Origin: DASRJW01 sp964567755
GTDB taxonomy: Bacteria > Krumholzibacteriota > Krumholzibacteriia > G020349025
NCBI GenBank assembly: GCA_964567755.1
Contig: CAZMNW010000004.1
Coordinates: 62,001 to 126,000 of the forward strand
DNA: 64,000 nt
Direction: 5' to 3'
The notes beneath the pieces are model-generated. The model was not told where the DNA came from. It searched no databases and was given only the letters and a program-made list of their open reading frames with translations. Of the stretch, positions 19,195-28,695 are shown piece by piece; the stretch's first letter is position 1; each line of letters begins with the position of its first letter. The position numbers and the translations under genes are program-made.

Positions 19195-20471
19195 ACCTCC
19201 GCCATCCCATGATCGTCGTCGGCCTGGCTGCATTCGCAGCGTTCGGCGGCTGGCTCGGCTGCACACGTGAGCCCGAGGGAAGCGGAGGCAATCGCACCGG
19301 GTCCTCGGAGGGAACAGAGCACGAGGCGGGTGTCGTTCCGAAGGGTCCGCACGGCGGATGGCTGTTCGAAGATGCTGGAGTCCGACTCGAGCTGGACATC
19401 GAAGAAGATACCGGCCCGCCCGTGTTCGTCGGCTACCTGTCCGACGGGACGGGCAAGAGCCTGCCGGTGGCCGCGAGCACCCTCTCCGTCGTGCTCGAAC
19501 GCTTCGGAGGACGCCAGCAAGCCATCGCATTCCGCACCGAAGGCGACCGCTTTCGAAGTGCTTCCGAGGTCGAAGAGCCGCACTCTTTCGCGGTGGCAAT
19601 CACGCTCGAGCACAACGGGCGGACGCACCACTGGAACCACGAGCAGGTCGAGTACCGTGTCGAGCTCACGCCGGAGTCCATGCGCGCTGCGGCAATCACG
19701 GTTGGTGAGGCATCGGCACGCAACATCGCCGTGCAAGTCGATGCACCCGGCGAGGTCCACCTGAACGGAGAACGGGTCCAACAGCTGCGCCCTCGATTCC
19801 CAGGAATCGTGCAGAGCCTCGAGAAGCGCCTCGGGGACCTCGTCGACGCCGGCGATCTTCTCGCGCTCATTCAGAGCAACGAAAGCCTGAGCGAGTACGA
19901 GATCCGCGCCGCGATGCCCGGGACGATCGTTTCGCGCGACGTGGCCCCCGGGGCAGCGGTCGACCGCGAGGACGTTCTGTTCACCATCGCAGATCTCAGC
20001 ACCGTGTGGATCGACTTCGCCATCTACCCGCAGCACATCGGACTCGTCCGGCGCGGCCAAACCGTGAACGTGCACTCACGTTCGGGTCCGGACCTCACCG
20101 CGACCGGAACGGTGAGCTACGTCGGCCCTTTGCTCGAGCAGGACACGCGCGTCTCTTATGGGCGGGTCGTAGTGCAGAACGCCGATGGACGCTGGCAAGC
20201 CGGCGTCTACGTGACTGCGACCATCACGGTGGACTTTGCAGAGGCGACGGTGGCCGTGCCCGAAACCGCGATCATTCGCTCCAAGTTCGGTCCGGCCGTG
20301 TTCCGCGCCGCGGGCGCGACCTTCGAACTGCAACCAATCGAACCCGGCCGGACCGACGGGTCGTTCACCGAGGTGCTCGCTGGCCTGGAGCCAGGGTCGT
20401 TCGTCGTGACGCAGAACGCATTCCTCCTCAAGGCGGAGCTCGGCAAGTCGGAGGCGCACCATGACCATTGA
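19191..20471 (+). CDS. czcB: Metal-efflux periplasmic adaptor (pump 2)
   Basis: 426 residues. Lipoprotein-like signal (GGWLGC near residue 24). An N-terminal ~110-residue domain begins with VVPKGPHGGWLFEDAGVRLE, as in CzcB proteins. The HHWNHEQVEYRVEL segment near residues 141-155 is His-rich. Then come the lipoyl/hairpin part (RVQQLRPRFPGIVQSLEKRL) and the beta-barrel (TVNVHSRSG). Compared with the adaptor of pump 1 there is no twin Cys motif and the coiled-coil hairpin is very short. The gene overlaps czcC by 4 bases and czcA by 11 bases, so the three are co-translated. Confidence 0.92.
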   Translation: MNLRHPMIVVGLAAFAAFGGWLGCTREPEGSGGNRTGSSEGTEHEAGVVPKGPHGGWLFEDAGVRLELDIEEDTGPPVFVGYLSDGTGKSLPVAASTLSVVLERFGGRQQAIAFRTEGDRFRSASEVEEPHSFAVAITLEHNGRTHHWNHEQVEYRVELTPESMRAAAITVGEASARNIAVQVDAPGEVHLNGERVQQLRPRFPGIVQSLEKRLGDLVDAGDLLALIQSNESLSEYEIRAAMPGTIVSRDVAPGAAVDREDVLFTIADLSTVWIDFAIYPQHIGLVRRGQTVNVHSRSGPDLTATGTVSYVGPLLEQDTRVSYGRVVVQNADGRWQAGVYVTATITVDFAEATVAVPETAIIRSKFGPAVFRAAGATFELQPIEPGRTDGSFTEVLAGLEPGSFVVTQNAFLLKAELGKSEAHHDH

Positions 20472-23400
20472 AGGCGCCACCCCGCCGGGAGGGCCCGGCG
20501 TGCTCGAACGGGTCATTCGTTTCTCTGTCCGACAGCGCTGGTTGGTCGTCGCCGGTGCGATCGCGATCGCTGCTCTCGGCGCCTTCAACTTCACACGCTT
20601 GCCGATCGATGCCGTGCCGGACATCACCAACGTCCAGGTGCAGATCAACACCACAGCCGAGGGCCTCTCGCCGATCGAGGTCGAGCAACGCATCACGTTT
20701 CCCATCGAAACCGCGATGGCGGGGCTCCCCCGGCTCGACTACACGCGTTCGCTCTCGCGCTATGGACTCTCCCAGGTCACCGTCGCCTTCGAAGATGGGA
20801 CCAACATCTATTTCGCCCGCCAGCTGGTGAACGAGCGCTTGCAGGAGGTTCGGTCGACGCTGCCTCCCAACAGCGGCGAGCCTGGGATGGGTCCCATCGC
20901 GACTGGTCTCGGCGAGATCTTCACTTGGACAGTCGAGTCTCGACCCGGAGCGCGCAAGCCGGACGGAACGATGTTCACACCGATGGATCTACGCGAGATC
21001 CAGGACTGGGTGGTCAAACCGCAGGTGCGGACGGTCCCAGGCGTGACGGAGGTCAATGCGATCGGCGGCTATCGCAAGCAGTACCTCGTGACCCCCGATC
21101 CGGCACAGCTCATGGCATACGGGATGTCGCTGCATGACATCCTGGACGCGCTCGAGAACAACAACGGCACGGTCGGCGGCGGCTTCATCGCCCACAAGGG
21201 CGAGCAGTACCTGGTCCATACGACAGGACGCCTGCAAACCATGGAGGAAATCAGCGACGTCGTCATCGCCGCACGGCGCGGCGTCCCGATCCGCATTCGT
21301 GATGTCGCCAGCGTGAGCCTCGGCAAGGAGCTCCGCACCGGCGCCGCGACGGAGAATGGCGTGGAAGTCGTCCTGGGAACGGCGTTCATGCTCGTGGGTC
21401 AGAACAGTCGCACCGTCTCGGCCGCAGTCGGCAAGAAGATCGAAGAGATCAATCGGAACTTGCCAGCGGGGATTCTGGTCAAGCCCGTGTACGACCGGAC
21501 CAGGCTCGTGGACGCCACACTCGAAACCGTGCGCAAGAATTTGCTGGAAGGTGCGGCCCTCGTCGTCGCGGTCCTCTTCCTTCTCATCGGCAACTTCACG
21601 GCTGCTCTCATCGTCGCGAGCATCATTCCCCTTTCCATGCTGTTCGCGGTGAGCGGCATGGTGCAAGGCCGAATCAGCGCCAATCTGCTCAGCCTCGGCG
21701 CCATCGACTTCGGCATCATCGTCGATGGCGCCGTCGTCATGGCCGAGAACATCGTTCGCCGCTTCGCGCACCGCCAGAGCAGTCTTGGCCGCCGGCTCGA
21801 CGTGCACGAACGGCTGCACGAGGCCTACGAGGCGGCCGCCGAGGTCGCTCGCCCGACGCTCTTCGGTGTCGCGATCATCATGATCGTCTACCTCCCGATC
21901 CTGACGCTCTCGGGAATCGAGGGCAAGATGTTCCGCCCCATGGCACAGGTTGTCCTCCTGGCGCTTTCTGGTGCGTTGATCTTCGCCTTCACGGTGGTTC
22001 CAGCGTTGGTGGCGATCCTGATGCGGCGACGTGTGTCCGAGAAGCAGAGTCCGGTCCTCAGGCTCGTCAGTCGCGCCTACCTGCCGGCCTTGCGTTTCGC
22101 ATTGCATCGGCGCGTCCTCGTCGTTGGGATCGCGCTGCTTGGCCTCCTCGTTTGCATCGTGCCCGCGACCCGACTCGGCAGCGAGTTCGTGCCCACGTTG
22201 GACGAGCGAGACATCGCGGTGCACGCGCTTCGCATTCCGGGCACCAGCCTGGAGCAAGCAATCGAGATGCAACGGCAAGTCGAGAAGACGATCGAGGCAT
22301 TCCCTGAAGTCGCGTACGTCTACGCCAAGATCGGCACGGCGGAAATCGCCACCGACCCGATGCCGCCGAGCGTGGCCGATGTCATCGTGATCATGAAATC
22401 TCGCGCCGAGTGGCCCGACCCCGAGCGGCCGAAAGCCGAGGTCGTGCTGGCCATGGCCGAGCAGCTGGAAACCATTCCGGGCAACATGTACGAGTACACT
22501 CAGCCCATCCAGATGCGGTTCAACGAGCTGATCGCAGGCGTGCGAAGCGACGTCGCGGTCAAGGTTTTCGGCGACGACCTCGAGGAGCTGCGGTCGATCG
22601 CAGCCGACATCGCGGAGGTTCTCGAATCGGTCCCGGGATCAGCCGACGTCAAAGTGGAACAAGTGAGTGGCCTGCCGATGCTCGCGATCGACATCGACCG
22701 CACCGCGGTGTCCCGCTATGGGCTCAGCATCGCCGACGTGCAGGCCGTCATCCGGACGGCGCTCGCCGGTACCAACATGGGTGAGCTCTTCGAAGGCGAC
22801 CGCCGGTTCGACATCGTCGTGCGTCTCCCGGATGAAGTCCGCAACGATCTTCGCGCCCTCGAGCTGCTGCCTATCCCGGTGTCGGCGAAACCACGGTCGG
22901 TGCTGGCGACCGCACTGCCGGCGCTCCACGACGACGCGCGGACCGAGTTCGTTCCGCTGGGCGCGATCGCCAGCATCACCCTCTCCGAAGGTCCCAATCA
23001 AGTGACCCGGGAGAACGGCAAACGTCGCGTCGTCGTGCAAGCGAACGTGCGTGGCAGAGACCTCGGCGGTTTCGTCCAGGAAGCCGAGAGCCGCATCCAG
23101 GAAGGCGTGGAAATACCCGACGGCTGCTGGATAACGTGGGGCGGTCAGTTCGAGAACCTTATCGCCGCGCGCACGCGATTGTCCATCGTGGTGCCCATCG
23201 CCTTGCTCCTCATCTTCCTTCTTCTGCTCATGGCGTTCGGGTCGGCGAAGGATGCGCTGCTCGTCTTCAGCGGCGTGCCGCTCGCTCTCACCGGCGGTGT
23301 CTTGGCGCTCGCCTTGCGTGACATGCCGTTCTCGATCACCGCCGGCGTGGGGTTCATCGCACTGTCCGGCGTCGCGGTGCTGAACGGCGTCGTCATGGTG

Positions 23401-23679
23401 TCGTTCATCCGCAGCCTGCGAGAGCGCGGCAAGAATCTCGACGCCGCGATCCTGGAAGGCTGCGAAACCCGTTTGCGTCCGGTGCTCATGACCGCGTTCG
23501 TGGCATCGCTCGGATTCGTGCCGATGGCGATCGCGACGGGAACCGGAGCCGAGGTCCAGCGTCCGCTCGCGACCGTCGTCATTGGCGGGATTCTCTCGTC
23601 CACGTTCTTGACCTTGCTCGTTCTTCCCGCGTTGTACCGACTGGCACACAGGCAGCAGGAAGCGCCGGCAGAGCCTTGA
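20461..23679 (+). CDS. czcA: CzcA-type heavy-metal RND pump (pump 2)
   Basis: 1072 residues, slightly long for the family because of a ~25-residue insert after residue 155 and one near 815. The fourth-helix motif DFGIIVDGAVVMAEN (D416, D422, E429) carries all three acidic residues of divalent-cation HME pumps. All twelve helices and both periplasmic porter domains are present. It makes the tripartite pump with the two preceding genes. The last ~270 bases are duplicated at 6443-6711. The stop lies 45 bases before the convergent truncated decarboxylase copy. Confidence 0.93.
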   Translation: MTIEGATPPGGPGVLERVIRFSVRQRWLVVAGAIAIAALGAFNFTRLPIDAVPDITNVQVQINTTAEGLSPIEVEQRITFPIETAMAGLPRLDYTRSLSRYGLSQVTVAFEDGTNIYFARQLVNERLQEVRSTLPPNSGEPGMGPIATGLGEIFTWTVESRPGARKPDGTMFTPMDLREIQDWVVKPQVRTVPGVTEVNAIGGYRKQYLVTPDPAQLMAYGMSLHDILDALENNNGTVGGGFIAHKGEQYLVHTTGRLQTMEEISDVVIAARRGVPIRIRDVASVSLGKELRTGAATENGVEVVLGTAFMLVGQNSRTVSAAVGKKIEEINRNLPAGILVKPVYDRTRLVDATLETVRKNLLEGAALVVAVLFLLIGNFTAALIVASIIPLSMLFAVSGMVQGRISANLLSLGAIDFGIIVDGAVVMAENIVRRFAHRQSSLGRRLDVHERLHEAYEAAAEVARPTLFGVAIIMIVYLPILTLSGIEGKMFRPMAQVVLLALSGALIFAFTVVPALVAILMRRRVSEKQSPVLRLVSRAYLPALRFALHRRVLVVGIALLGLLVCIVPATRLGSEFVPTLDERDIAVHALRIPGTSLEQAIEMQRQVEKTIEAFPEVAYVYAKIGTAEIATDPMPPSVADVIVIMKSRAEWPDPERPKAEVVLAMAEQLETIPGNMYEYTQPIQMRFNELIAGVRSDVAVKVFGDDLEELRSIAADIAEVLESVPGSADVKVEQVSGLPMLAIDIDRTAVSRYGLSIADVQAVIRTALAGTNMGELFEGDRRFDIVVRLPDEVRNDLRALELLPIPVSAKPRSVLATALPALHDDARTEFVPLGAIASITLSEGPNQVTRENGKRRVVVQANVRGRDLGGFVQEAESRIQEGVEIPDGCWITWGGQFENLIAARTRLSIVVPIALLLIFLLLLMAFGSAKDALLVFSGVPLALTGGVLALALRDMPFSITAGVGFIALSGVAVLNGVVMVSFIRSLRERGKNLDAAILEGCETRLRPVLMTAFVASLGFVPMAIATGTGAEVQRPLATVVIGGILSSTFLTLLVLPALYRLAHRQQEAPAEP

Positions 23680-23986
23680 GCCGGCACCGAATCTTGAAGG
23701 GAACCAAGCTCGGAGCCGGACCTATTACCTCGTTCGGCTCGTCACGTGGTCGGTCGACGCGTCGAGGATTTCCCAGATGCGATCGAGCCACTCGCGGTGC
23801 TCGGGCTTCATCAGCACCGACCTCAAGCAGGTGAGACTTTCGCGATCGCGTTCGATTCCATCAAGATCGAAGAGATCGGCCGAGAGATCGGCGAGTGCCA
23901 GATGGAGGCCGCGCCGCGCCGCCTCGGCGAAGATCTGACGCGAGATCGCAGACAACTGGCTCAAGCTTCGGCTGCGCGGCGCCCAC
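23412..23986 (+). repeat. Right copy of ~0.58 kb direct repeat bounding the metal-efflux island
   Basis: Same orientation as 6443-7024. Here the czcA end belongs to a whole gene and the convergent decarboxylase end is only a fragment, the mirror of the left copy. The match stops abruptly at 23986, where the sequence switches to the secreted-protein gene. The two copies are about 17 kb apart. Confidence 0.9.
23725..23986 (-). pseudogene. 3' fragment of PLP decarboxylase gene
   Basis: Encodes only the last ~87 residues of the decarboxylase (FAEAARRGLHLALADLSADL then SLTCLRSVLMKPEHR), matching the intact gene at 6760-8136 with about 9% base differences but still in frame. It lacks the PLP domain altogether. 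Upstream in the same frame lies unrelated sequence from the neighbouring secreted-protein gene. Confidence 0.9.
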
Positions 23987-24404
23987 GGCAACCCCAAGCA
24001 GTTGCAGCTGAATCCCCCGGCGGTGAAGTGGAGATCGGTGTCCACCGGAACATCACCGCGGTCGTGAAGGCCAGGATCTTGGCGCTGAAAAGCGGCACGT
24101 GATCCCCCACCTGACATTCGGCGAAGGTGATGCGGCCCCCGTCACCGAATGGATCGCCTTCGGCACTCGCGTTCGGGTTCGGCGTGACCTCGAGAACGAT
24201 CACTCCGCTCTGAATCACACCGTCCACGGCGAACTCGGCCCCGGTCATCCCGTTCGGGGCCCAGGCATTGATGGACACATCGATCATCTTCACCAGTGGG
24301 AGCGGCCAGGAAAGACATCCGCTCGAAGCCATTTCGAAATACACTTCGCCGTGCGCGGCCGGCACCAACAGCGCCATCATTCCGACAGCAATAGCAATTT
24401 TCAT
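23987..24404 (-). pseudogene. Secreted protein gene truncated by the island boundary
   Basis: The ATG at 24404 follows an excellent GGAGGAG site. The product starts with a signal peptide (IAIAVGMMALLVPAAHG) and continues with a beta-rich domain (SWPLPLVKMIDVSINAWAPN, later GVIVLEVTPNPNASA). About 139 codons on, it runs into the duplicated decarboxylase sequence at 23986 in another frame and stops at 23961. The family is unknown to me. The C-terminus was probably lost when the repeat was formed, so any product would be chimeric. Confidence 0.6.
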
Positions 24405-24579
24405 GATCTCCTCCGTGGCGAGGATCGAGGAGGGCAGCGTTGATTTTACGCCCCTGACGAGCGCGCAGCAATCGGTGCATCCTTTGCGGCCGCCGTGACA
24501 AACCACCCGTCGCGGCGGCCGCAACAGGCCATGTCCACCGTCGCGGCAGGCCGGACGTGTGTCCGGCCGTGCGTCGGAG

Positions 24580-26076
24580 TCAAAGCGGCAAGAACCGGTG
24601 TTCCAAATCGATCCGGAGGCCCAAGTAGCGGTCGAGCTCCTCTAGATAGCGATCTCGTTGTTCCCAACGGAAGATTCGGCTTTCGAGGAACTTGATCTCG
24701 GAGATCTGGCCGTCCTTGTAACGCGACTCGGCGATGGACAATCGGTTGGCGGCCAGTTCGATCTGTCGCCTGACGATATCCAAGCGGCGGTAGCTCACGT
24801 CGAGATCGTTGAGCTGATTGACGATCTCGGCGCGTGCGTTCTTCAGCTTTTGCTCGTACTCGAGCCGCGCTTGCTCGGATTGGAAACGGGCCGCCTTGAC
24901 CGCCGCCCGGCCGGCGCCACCGTCCCACACCGGAATCCGCACCCGCAGCAGCAGCCCCCATCCTTGCGTGTTGATATCGTCGTCGACTTCCTCGTTGTAG
25001 AATGCGGTCTCGACGTTGCCCCTGCCGAACGAATAGCGCGCTTGCAAGTCGCCGCTGATCCGATGCGCGGCGGCCGCATAATTGGCCTGCCGTTGCGCCT
25101 TGCGATAGCCGCGGTCGGCTTGCCGCACCGCCACGGTCTTTTCCCACTCGTCGACGAGACGTTGTTCCGCCGTGGATTCGAAGTGCGCCGGCGGCTGTGG
25201 TTCGCTGGGTTCGACGCTGTCGCCACCTTCCAGATCCAGCAGAGAGTTCAACTGCCGCTCCTGCTCGCGCGCGTCGACTTCCGTATCCACGTGTGCGAGC
25301 TCGGCGTCCAGCTTCTTGGCTTCGGATTGCAGCCAGATTTCTTCCGAGATGATGCCGTCACGAAACTTCAGCGAGTCCACTCGAACCTGCGCACGCGCCG
25401 ACTGCAGGCGGTCGTTGGCCAGCTCCTGCTTGACCTGGAAGCGCAAGACGCCCACGTAAGCATTGGTCACCTCGCGCCGCAGCTCCCCTTCGCGTTGCCG
25501 TTGCGTCGCTTCGGCGATGTCGCGGTCGTCTTGCAGATCGTGCAGCTGCTTCTTGCCGTCGGATGGCCGAAAAAGCGGCTGGTCGAGGCGCAAGTCGAAG
25601 AACCCCTGGCGCAGCGTCTCGTAGACGAGGTTGTCGCCGCCGAGAATGCGCGTATCGGGGTAGCGCGAGTCGTCCGCCGTCAAGTTGGCGGTCCCGGTCA
25701 GAACTCCTCCCGTGAGCAGGCTCTGCTTCAGCTCGATGAAGGAATTGAACGACACGTCACGCGTACTGTAGAGCTGCTTGGTGTTGGCGCCGCCGAAGAA
25801 TCGGTAGCTCTCGTCGACATCGAAGGCGGGGACCGAACCGTTGATCGACACTTCCGGGACCTTGAAGTTGATTTGCTTCGCCTGGTACTGCTGCGCCGCC
25901 ACCTCCGCTTGACCGCGAATGATGCGACCGCGGGCGGTCTTCTCCAGCGCCGCGGCCACGGCCTCGTCGAGCGTCATTGCCAACTCGGCGCCTCGACTCG
26001 CCGGAGCCATAGCCAAGACCGCACACACGATCGCCATCCATGGGCCCGCGTTGTTGCCGAAGTGCATTGCTCGCAT
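24580..26076 (-). CDS. TolC-family outer-membrane efflux channel
   Basis: 498 residues. The ATG at 26076 has AGGAGG 8-13 bases upstream. Signal peptide with cleavage after RGAE (about residue 30), then MTLDEAVAAALEKT, the opening helix of TolC channels, followed by two long helical halves with strands between (SFIELKQSLLTGG; LLLRVRIPVWDGGAGRAAV is the equatorial 'P-x-WDGG' pattern). It is the last gene of a MacA/MacB-like operon and would form the outer-membrane exit. No lipobox is visible. Confidence 0.88.
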   Translation of the reverse strand: MRAMHFGNNAGPWMAIVCAVLAMAPASRGAELAMTLDEAVAAALEKTARGRIIRGQAEVAAQQYQAKQINFKVPEVSINGSVPAFDVDESYRFFGGANTKQLYSTRDVSFNSFIELKQSLLTGGVLTGTANLTADDSRYPDTRILGGDNLVYETLRQGFFDLRLDQPLFRPSDGKKQLHDLQDDRDIAEATQRQREGELRREVTNAYVGVLRFQVKQELANDRLQSARAQVRVDSLKFRDGIISEEIWLQSEAKKLDAELAHVDTEVDAREQERQLNSLLDLEGGDSVEPSEPQPPAHFESTAEQRLVDEWEKTVAVRQADRGYRKAQRQANYAAAAHRISGDLQARYSFGRGNVETAFYNEEVDDDINTQGWGLLLRVRIPVWDGGAGRAAVKAARFQSEQARLEYEQKLKNARAEIVNQLNDLDVSYRRLDIVRRQIELAANRLSIAESRYKDGQISEIKFLESRIFRWEQRDRYLEELDRYLGLRIDLEHRFLPL

Positions 26077-26118
26077 GCAGCCGCCTCCTTCGCCAGCGTT
26101 GCGTGACTGGCCTTTGGA

Positions 26119-27420
26119 TCATTCGTAGCGCAAGGATTCGATAGGATCGACGCGCGCCGCCCGCGCTGCCGGGTAGAGCCCGAACACGACGCCGACGAGA
26201 CTCGAGACGCCGATGGCGAGAACGATGGCGAACACCGACACCACGGTCGGCCAATGCGCATAGAATGAGATGATGCGCGAGATCAAAAGACCCAGCGCGA
26301 GTCCCAGGGCGCAGCCGAGCAGGCAGATCACGATCGCCTCGACCAAAAACTGTTGCATGATGTCGAGCCGGGTGGCGCCGATGGCGCGCCGTACGCCGAT
26401 CTCGCGTGTGCGCTCGAGCACCGTGGCGAGCATGATGTTCATGATGCCGATGCCGCCGACCAAGAGCGACAGGCCGGCGATCGCCCCCATGACGATGTTG
26501 AAAATACGCTGCGTCTTCTGGGACTGGCGCAACAGCGATTCGGGCACCACGATCTCGTGGTCATCGACGCCGGCATGGCGGCGGGCGAGCACCCGTTGCA
26601 CCAGTCTCGCCACCGCGGTCACGTCCTCGAGCCGCGCGCTCGTGATCGTGAGCTGGTCGATCTCGGGAATGTTGTGTTTTTGTTCCTCGCCTTGGGATCC
26701 CATGATGAAGAACCCGCCGCCACTGTTCGTCGCCAGAGGCTTGCGCTCGAACTTTTTCTGCGCCGTGGACAACGGGATGTAGATGTCCTCGTTGAAGTTC
26801 TTGAGCTGCAAGCCCTCGACTTTGCCGCGACCGATGTACTTGTCCGCCATCACGCCGACGACCGTGAAGTCGAGGTCGCCGATGCGCACCATCTGTCCGA
26901 GAGGCGAGGCGAAGGCGAACAAGGCGCGTTTCGCCTTGGCGCCCAGCACGCACACCTGGGCGAACGTGTCGCTGTCGCTCGGCAACAGGAAGCGGCCGGA
27001 TTCGACCCCGACCGACGACGCGTACATGAACTCTGGAGTCGTGGCGACCACGCGCACCGCCGCCGTTTGCGCCCGATAGCGCACGCTTTCGATGGGCTCG
27101 TAACGCTGCGGCACGACGTTCGTGACCAGGTCCGTGAAGGCGGCGATGTTCGCCGCGTCCGCGAGCGACAGCCCCGGCGAACGCTGCAAGTTCTCGTCGA
27201 CGCCAGGGGCTTCGTGCGGCACCTGCGCGTTGACGATGACGTTAGTGATGCCGAGGATGGCGATCTCTTCGAGTACTTCTTTTTCGGCGCCCTTGCCGAT
27301 GGACAGCATGGCGACGACGGCGGCCACGCCAATGATGACGCCGAGCATGGTCAACAATGTGCGCAACTTGTGCGCCGCGAGGGAATCGAAGGACATCTGG
27401 AGTGTGCGGCGCGTGTCCAT
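26119..27420 (-). CDS. MacB/FtsX-type ABC transporter permease without ATPase
   Basis: 433 residues from the ATG at 27420 (a TTG at 27426 is also possible). N-terminal helix LRTLLTMLGVIIGVAAVVAM, then a ~230-residue periplasmic MacB core domain, then three helices at the C-terminus with the GIMNIMLATVLERTREIGVR motif of FtsX-like permeases. MacB of E. coli has an ATPase domain fused in front; here it is absent and no separate ATPase gene is in this operon. It is 3 bases from the adaptor gene. An ATPase encoded elsewhere must be assumed. Confidence 0.9.
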   Translation of the reverse strand: MDTRRTLQMSFDSLAAHKLRTLLTMLGVIIGVAAVVAMLSIGKGAEKEVLEEIAILGITNVIVNAQVPHEAPGVDENLQRSPGLSLADAANIAAFTDLVTNVVPQRYEPIESVRYRAQTAAVRVVATTPEFMYASSVGVESGRFLLPSDSDTFAQVCVLGAKAKRALFAFASPLGQMVRIGDLDFTVVGVMADKYIGRGKVEGLQLKNFNEDIYIPLSTAQKKFERKPLATNSGGGFFIMGSQGEEQKHNIPEIDQLTITSARLEDVTAVARLVQRVLARRHAGVDDHEIVVPESLLRQSQKTQRIFNIVMGAIAGLSLLVGGIGIMNIMLATVLERTREIGVRRAIGATRLDIMQQFLVEAIVICLLGCALGLALGLLISRIISFYAHWPTVVSVFAIVLAIGVSSLVGVVFGLYPAARAARVDPIESLRYE

Positions 27421-27429
27421 TCGCAACGT

Positions 27430-28683
27430 CTAGCGTGTCGCCTGCTGCGCCGGCGGCGCCTGGCGGCCCTTGTTCAGCTCTGGCTCGGTGGCCTTGTCGC
27501 CGGGCAGCCCCGGCTCTTCGAGAGTGGGATCGACGAGACAAATGCGCTCGCCGCCCTGCAGCCCCGACACGATCTCGATCTCGCGGTCGTTGCGCCGCCC
27601 GACTTGCACGTCGCGCGCGCTGCGATTGTCGAGGTACACGAGCGGCTTGCCTTGCTTCTCGAACACCGCCTCGAGCGGCACCGACACAACGTCCTGCAGG
27701 CGCTCGAGGATGATCTGCGCCGACGCCGACATCCCGGGTTTGAGCTCAGGATCGGTGTCGAGAATGGCGAGCTCGACGTCGAAGACGTTGATCTTGGAGT
27801 TGGGGTCCTTGCGGTGCGCGAGCGCGCCCTTGCGCGTCACCTTGCCGCGGTAAGTCTTGTCGGGAAAGGCATCCAGCGAGATGATGCCCTCTTGGTCGTT
27901 CGCGACCGCGCTCGCATCGACCTCGGACGCCGTGGCTTTCACCATCATTTCAGTCAGATCCGGCAAGGTGACGAGCTGCTGCCCTGGCCACGGGGAATCC
28001 CCCGCCTGCACCTTGCTCATCGCGCTCCCCTTCCAGATCTCGAGGTGCACGACCATGCCCGAGATGGGCGCCATCATCGTCATCTGATCGAGCTCGCGCT
28101 GCGCCAGCATCACCTTGTCGTTGGCGCGCTGCACTTCGAGCGTGGCCTTCTCGACATCGCCACGATGCTGCTCGATCTTAGCCTGGTGGTTGAGCTCCGC
28201 CAGCTCGAGCTTGAGCTTCGCCTCCTCGGCCAGGCGCGGGGCGTCGTGCTTCATCTCGTCGTAGTTGCGTCGTGCTTGCTGGAGCTCGAGTGCCAGCTGT
28301 TTCTCCTGGATCGCGAGCTCCTTCTTGGCACGCTCGAGCGATGTGGCGGCGATCTTGAGCGCCGACTGGTGATCCGTGAACTCAGCCTGCTGCTGCGTGG
28401 AGTTGAAGCGGATCACCGGATCACCAATCTTGACCTGCGAGCCTTCGGGCGCGAGCCACGTGATCTGCAAGTTGCGCACACGCGGCGCCACCAACGCCGA
28501 GGCTTGGCGCGCATCCACCTGCCCGGTCACGCGCAGTGACAACAAAAACTCACCCTTCTTCACCACGGCCACCGGAATGTCGGGAGACGTGGTGAGAAAG
28601 GCTTGGACGCCGAAGTAGCCGCCCACGACCACCGCGACGACAACGGCGAGGAACACGCCCCGTTTCACCAGAGATTTGCGCAT
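27430..28683 (-). CDS. MacA/HlyD-like periplasmic adaptor
   Basis: 417 residues; ATG after GAGGAG. One N-terminal membrane anchor (GVFLAVVVAVVVGGYFGVQA), then a lipoyl half, a long coiled-coil hairpin rich in Lys/Glu (residues about 110-190, for example SLERAKKELAIQEKQLALEL), second lipoyl half (QRELDQMTMMAPISGMV) and beta-barrel. The C-terminal tail is Pro/Gln-rich. It links the MacB-like permease to the TolC-like channel of the same operon. The substrate is not evident; macrolides, lipopeptides and lipids are all known for the family. Confidence 0.88.
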   Translation of the reverse strand: MRKSLVKRGVFLAVVVAVVVGGYFGVQAFLTTSPDIPVAVVKKGEFLLSLRVTGQVDARQASALVAPRVRNLQITWLAPEGSQVKIGDPVIRFNSTQQQAEFTDHQSALKIAATSLERAKKELAIQEKQLALELQQARRNYDEMKHDAPRLAEEAKLKLELAELNHQAKIEQHRGDVEKATLEVQRANDKVMLAQRELDQMTMMAPISGMVVHLEIWKGSAMSKVQAGDSPWPGQQLVTLPDLTEMMVKATASEVDASAVANDQEGIISLDAFPDKTYRGKVTRKGALAHRKDPNSKINVFDVELAILDTDPELKPGMSASAQIILERLQDVVSVPLEAVFEKQGKPLVYLDNRSARDVQVGRRNDREIEIVSGLQGGERICLVDPTLEEPGLPGDKATEPELNKGRQAPPAQQATR

Positions 28684-28695
28684 CGACGCTCCTCG

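Noticed and set aside
20989..22278. Minus-strand open frame (429 codons) inside czcA of pump 2
   Set aside because: Shadow of the pump gene; no recognisable motif.
26353..28539. Long plus-strand open frame (728 codons) over the MacA/MacB genes
   Set aside because: It is antisense to two clear protein families; its product is rich in Arg, His and Asp without any domain, as expected from the mirror of GC-rich codons.
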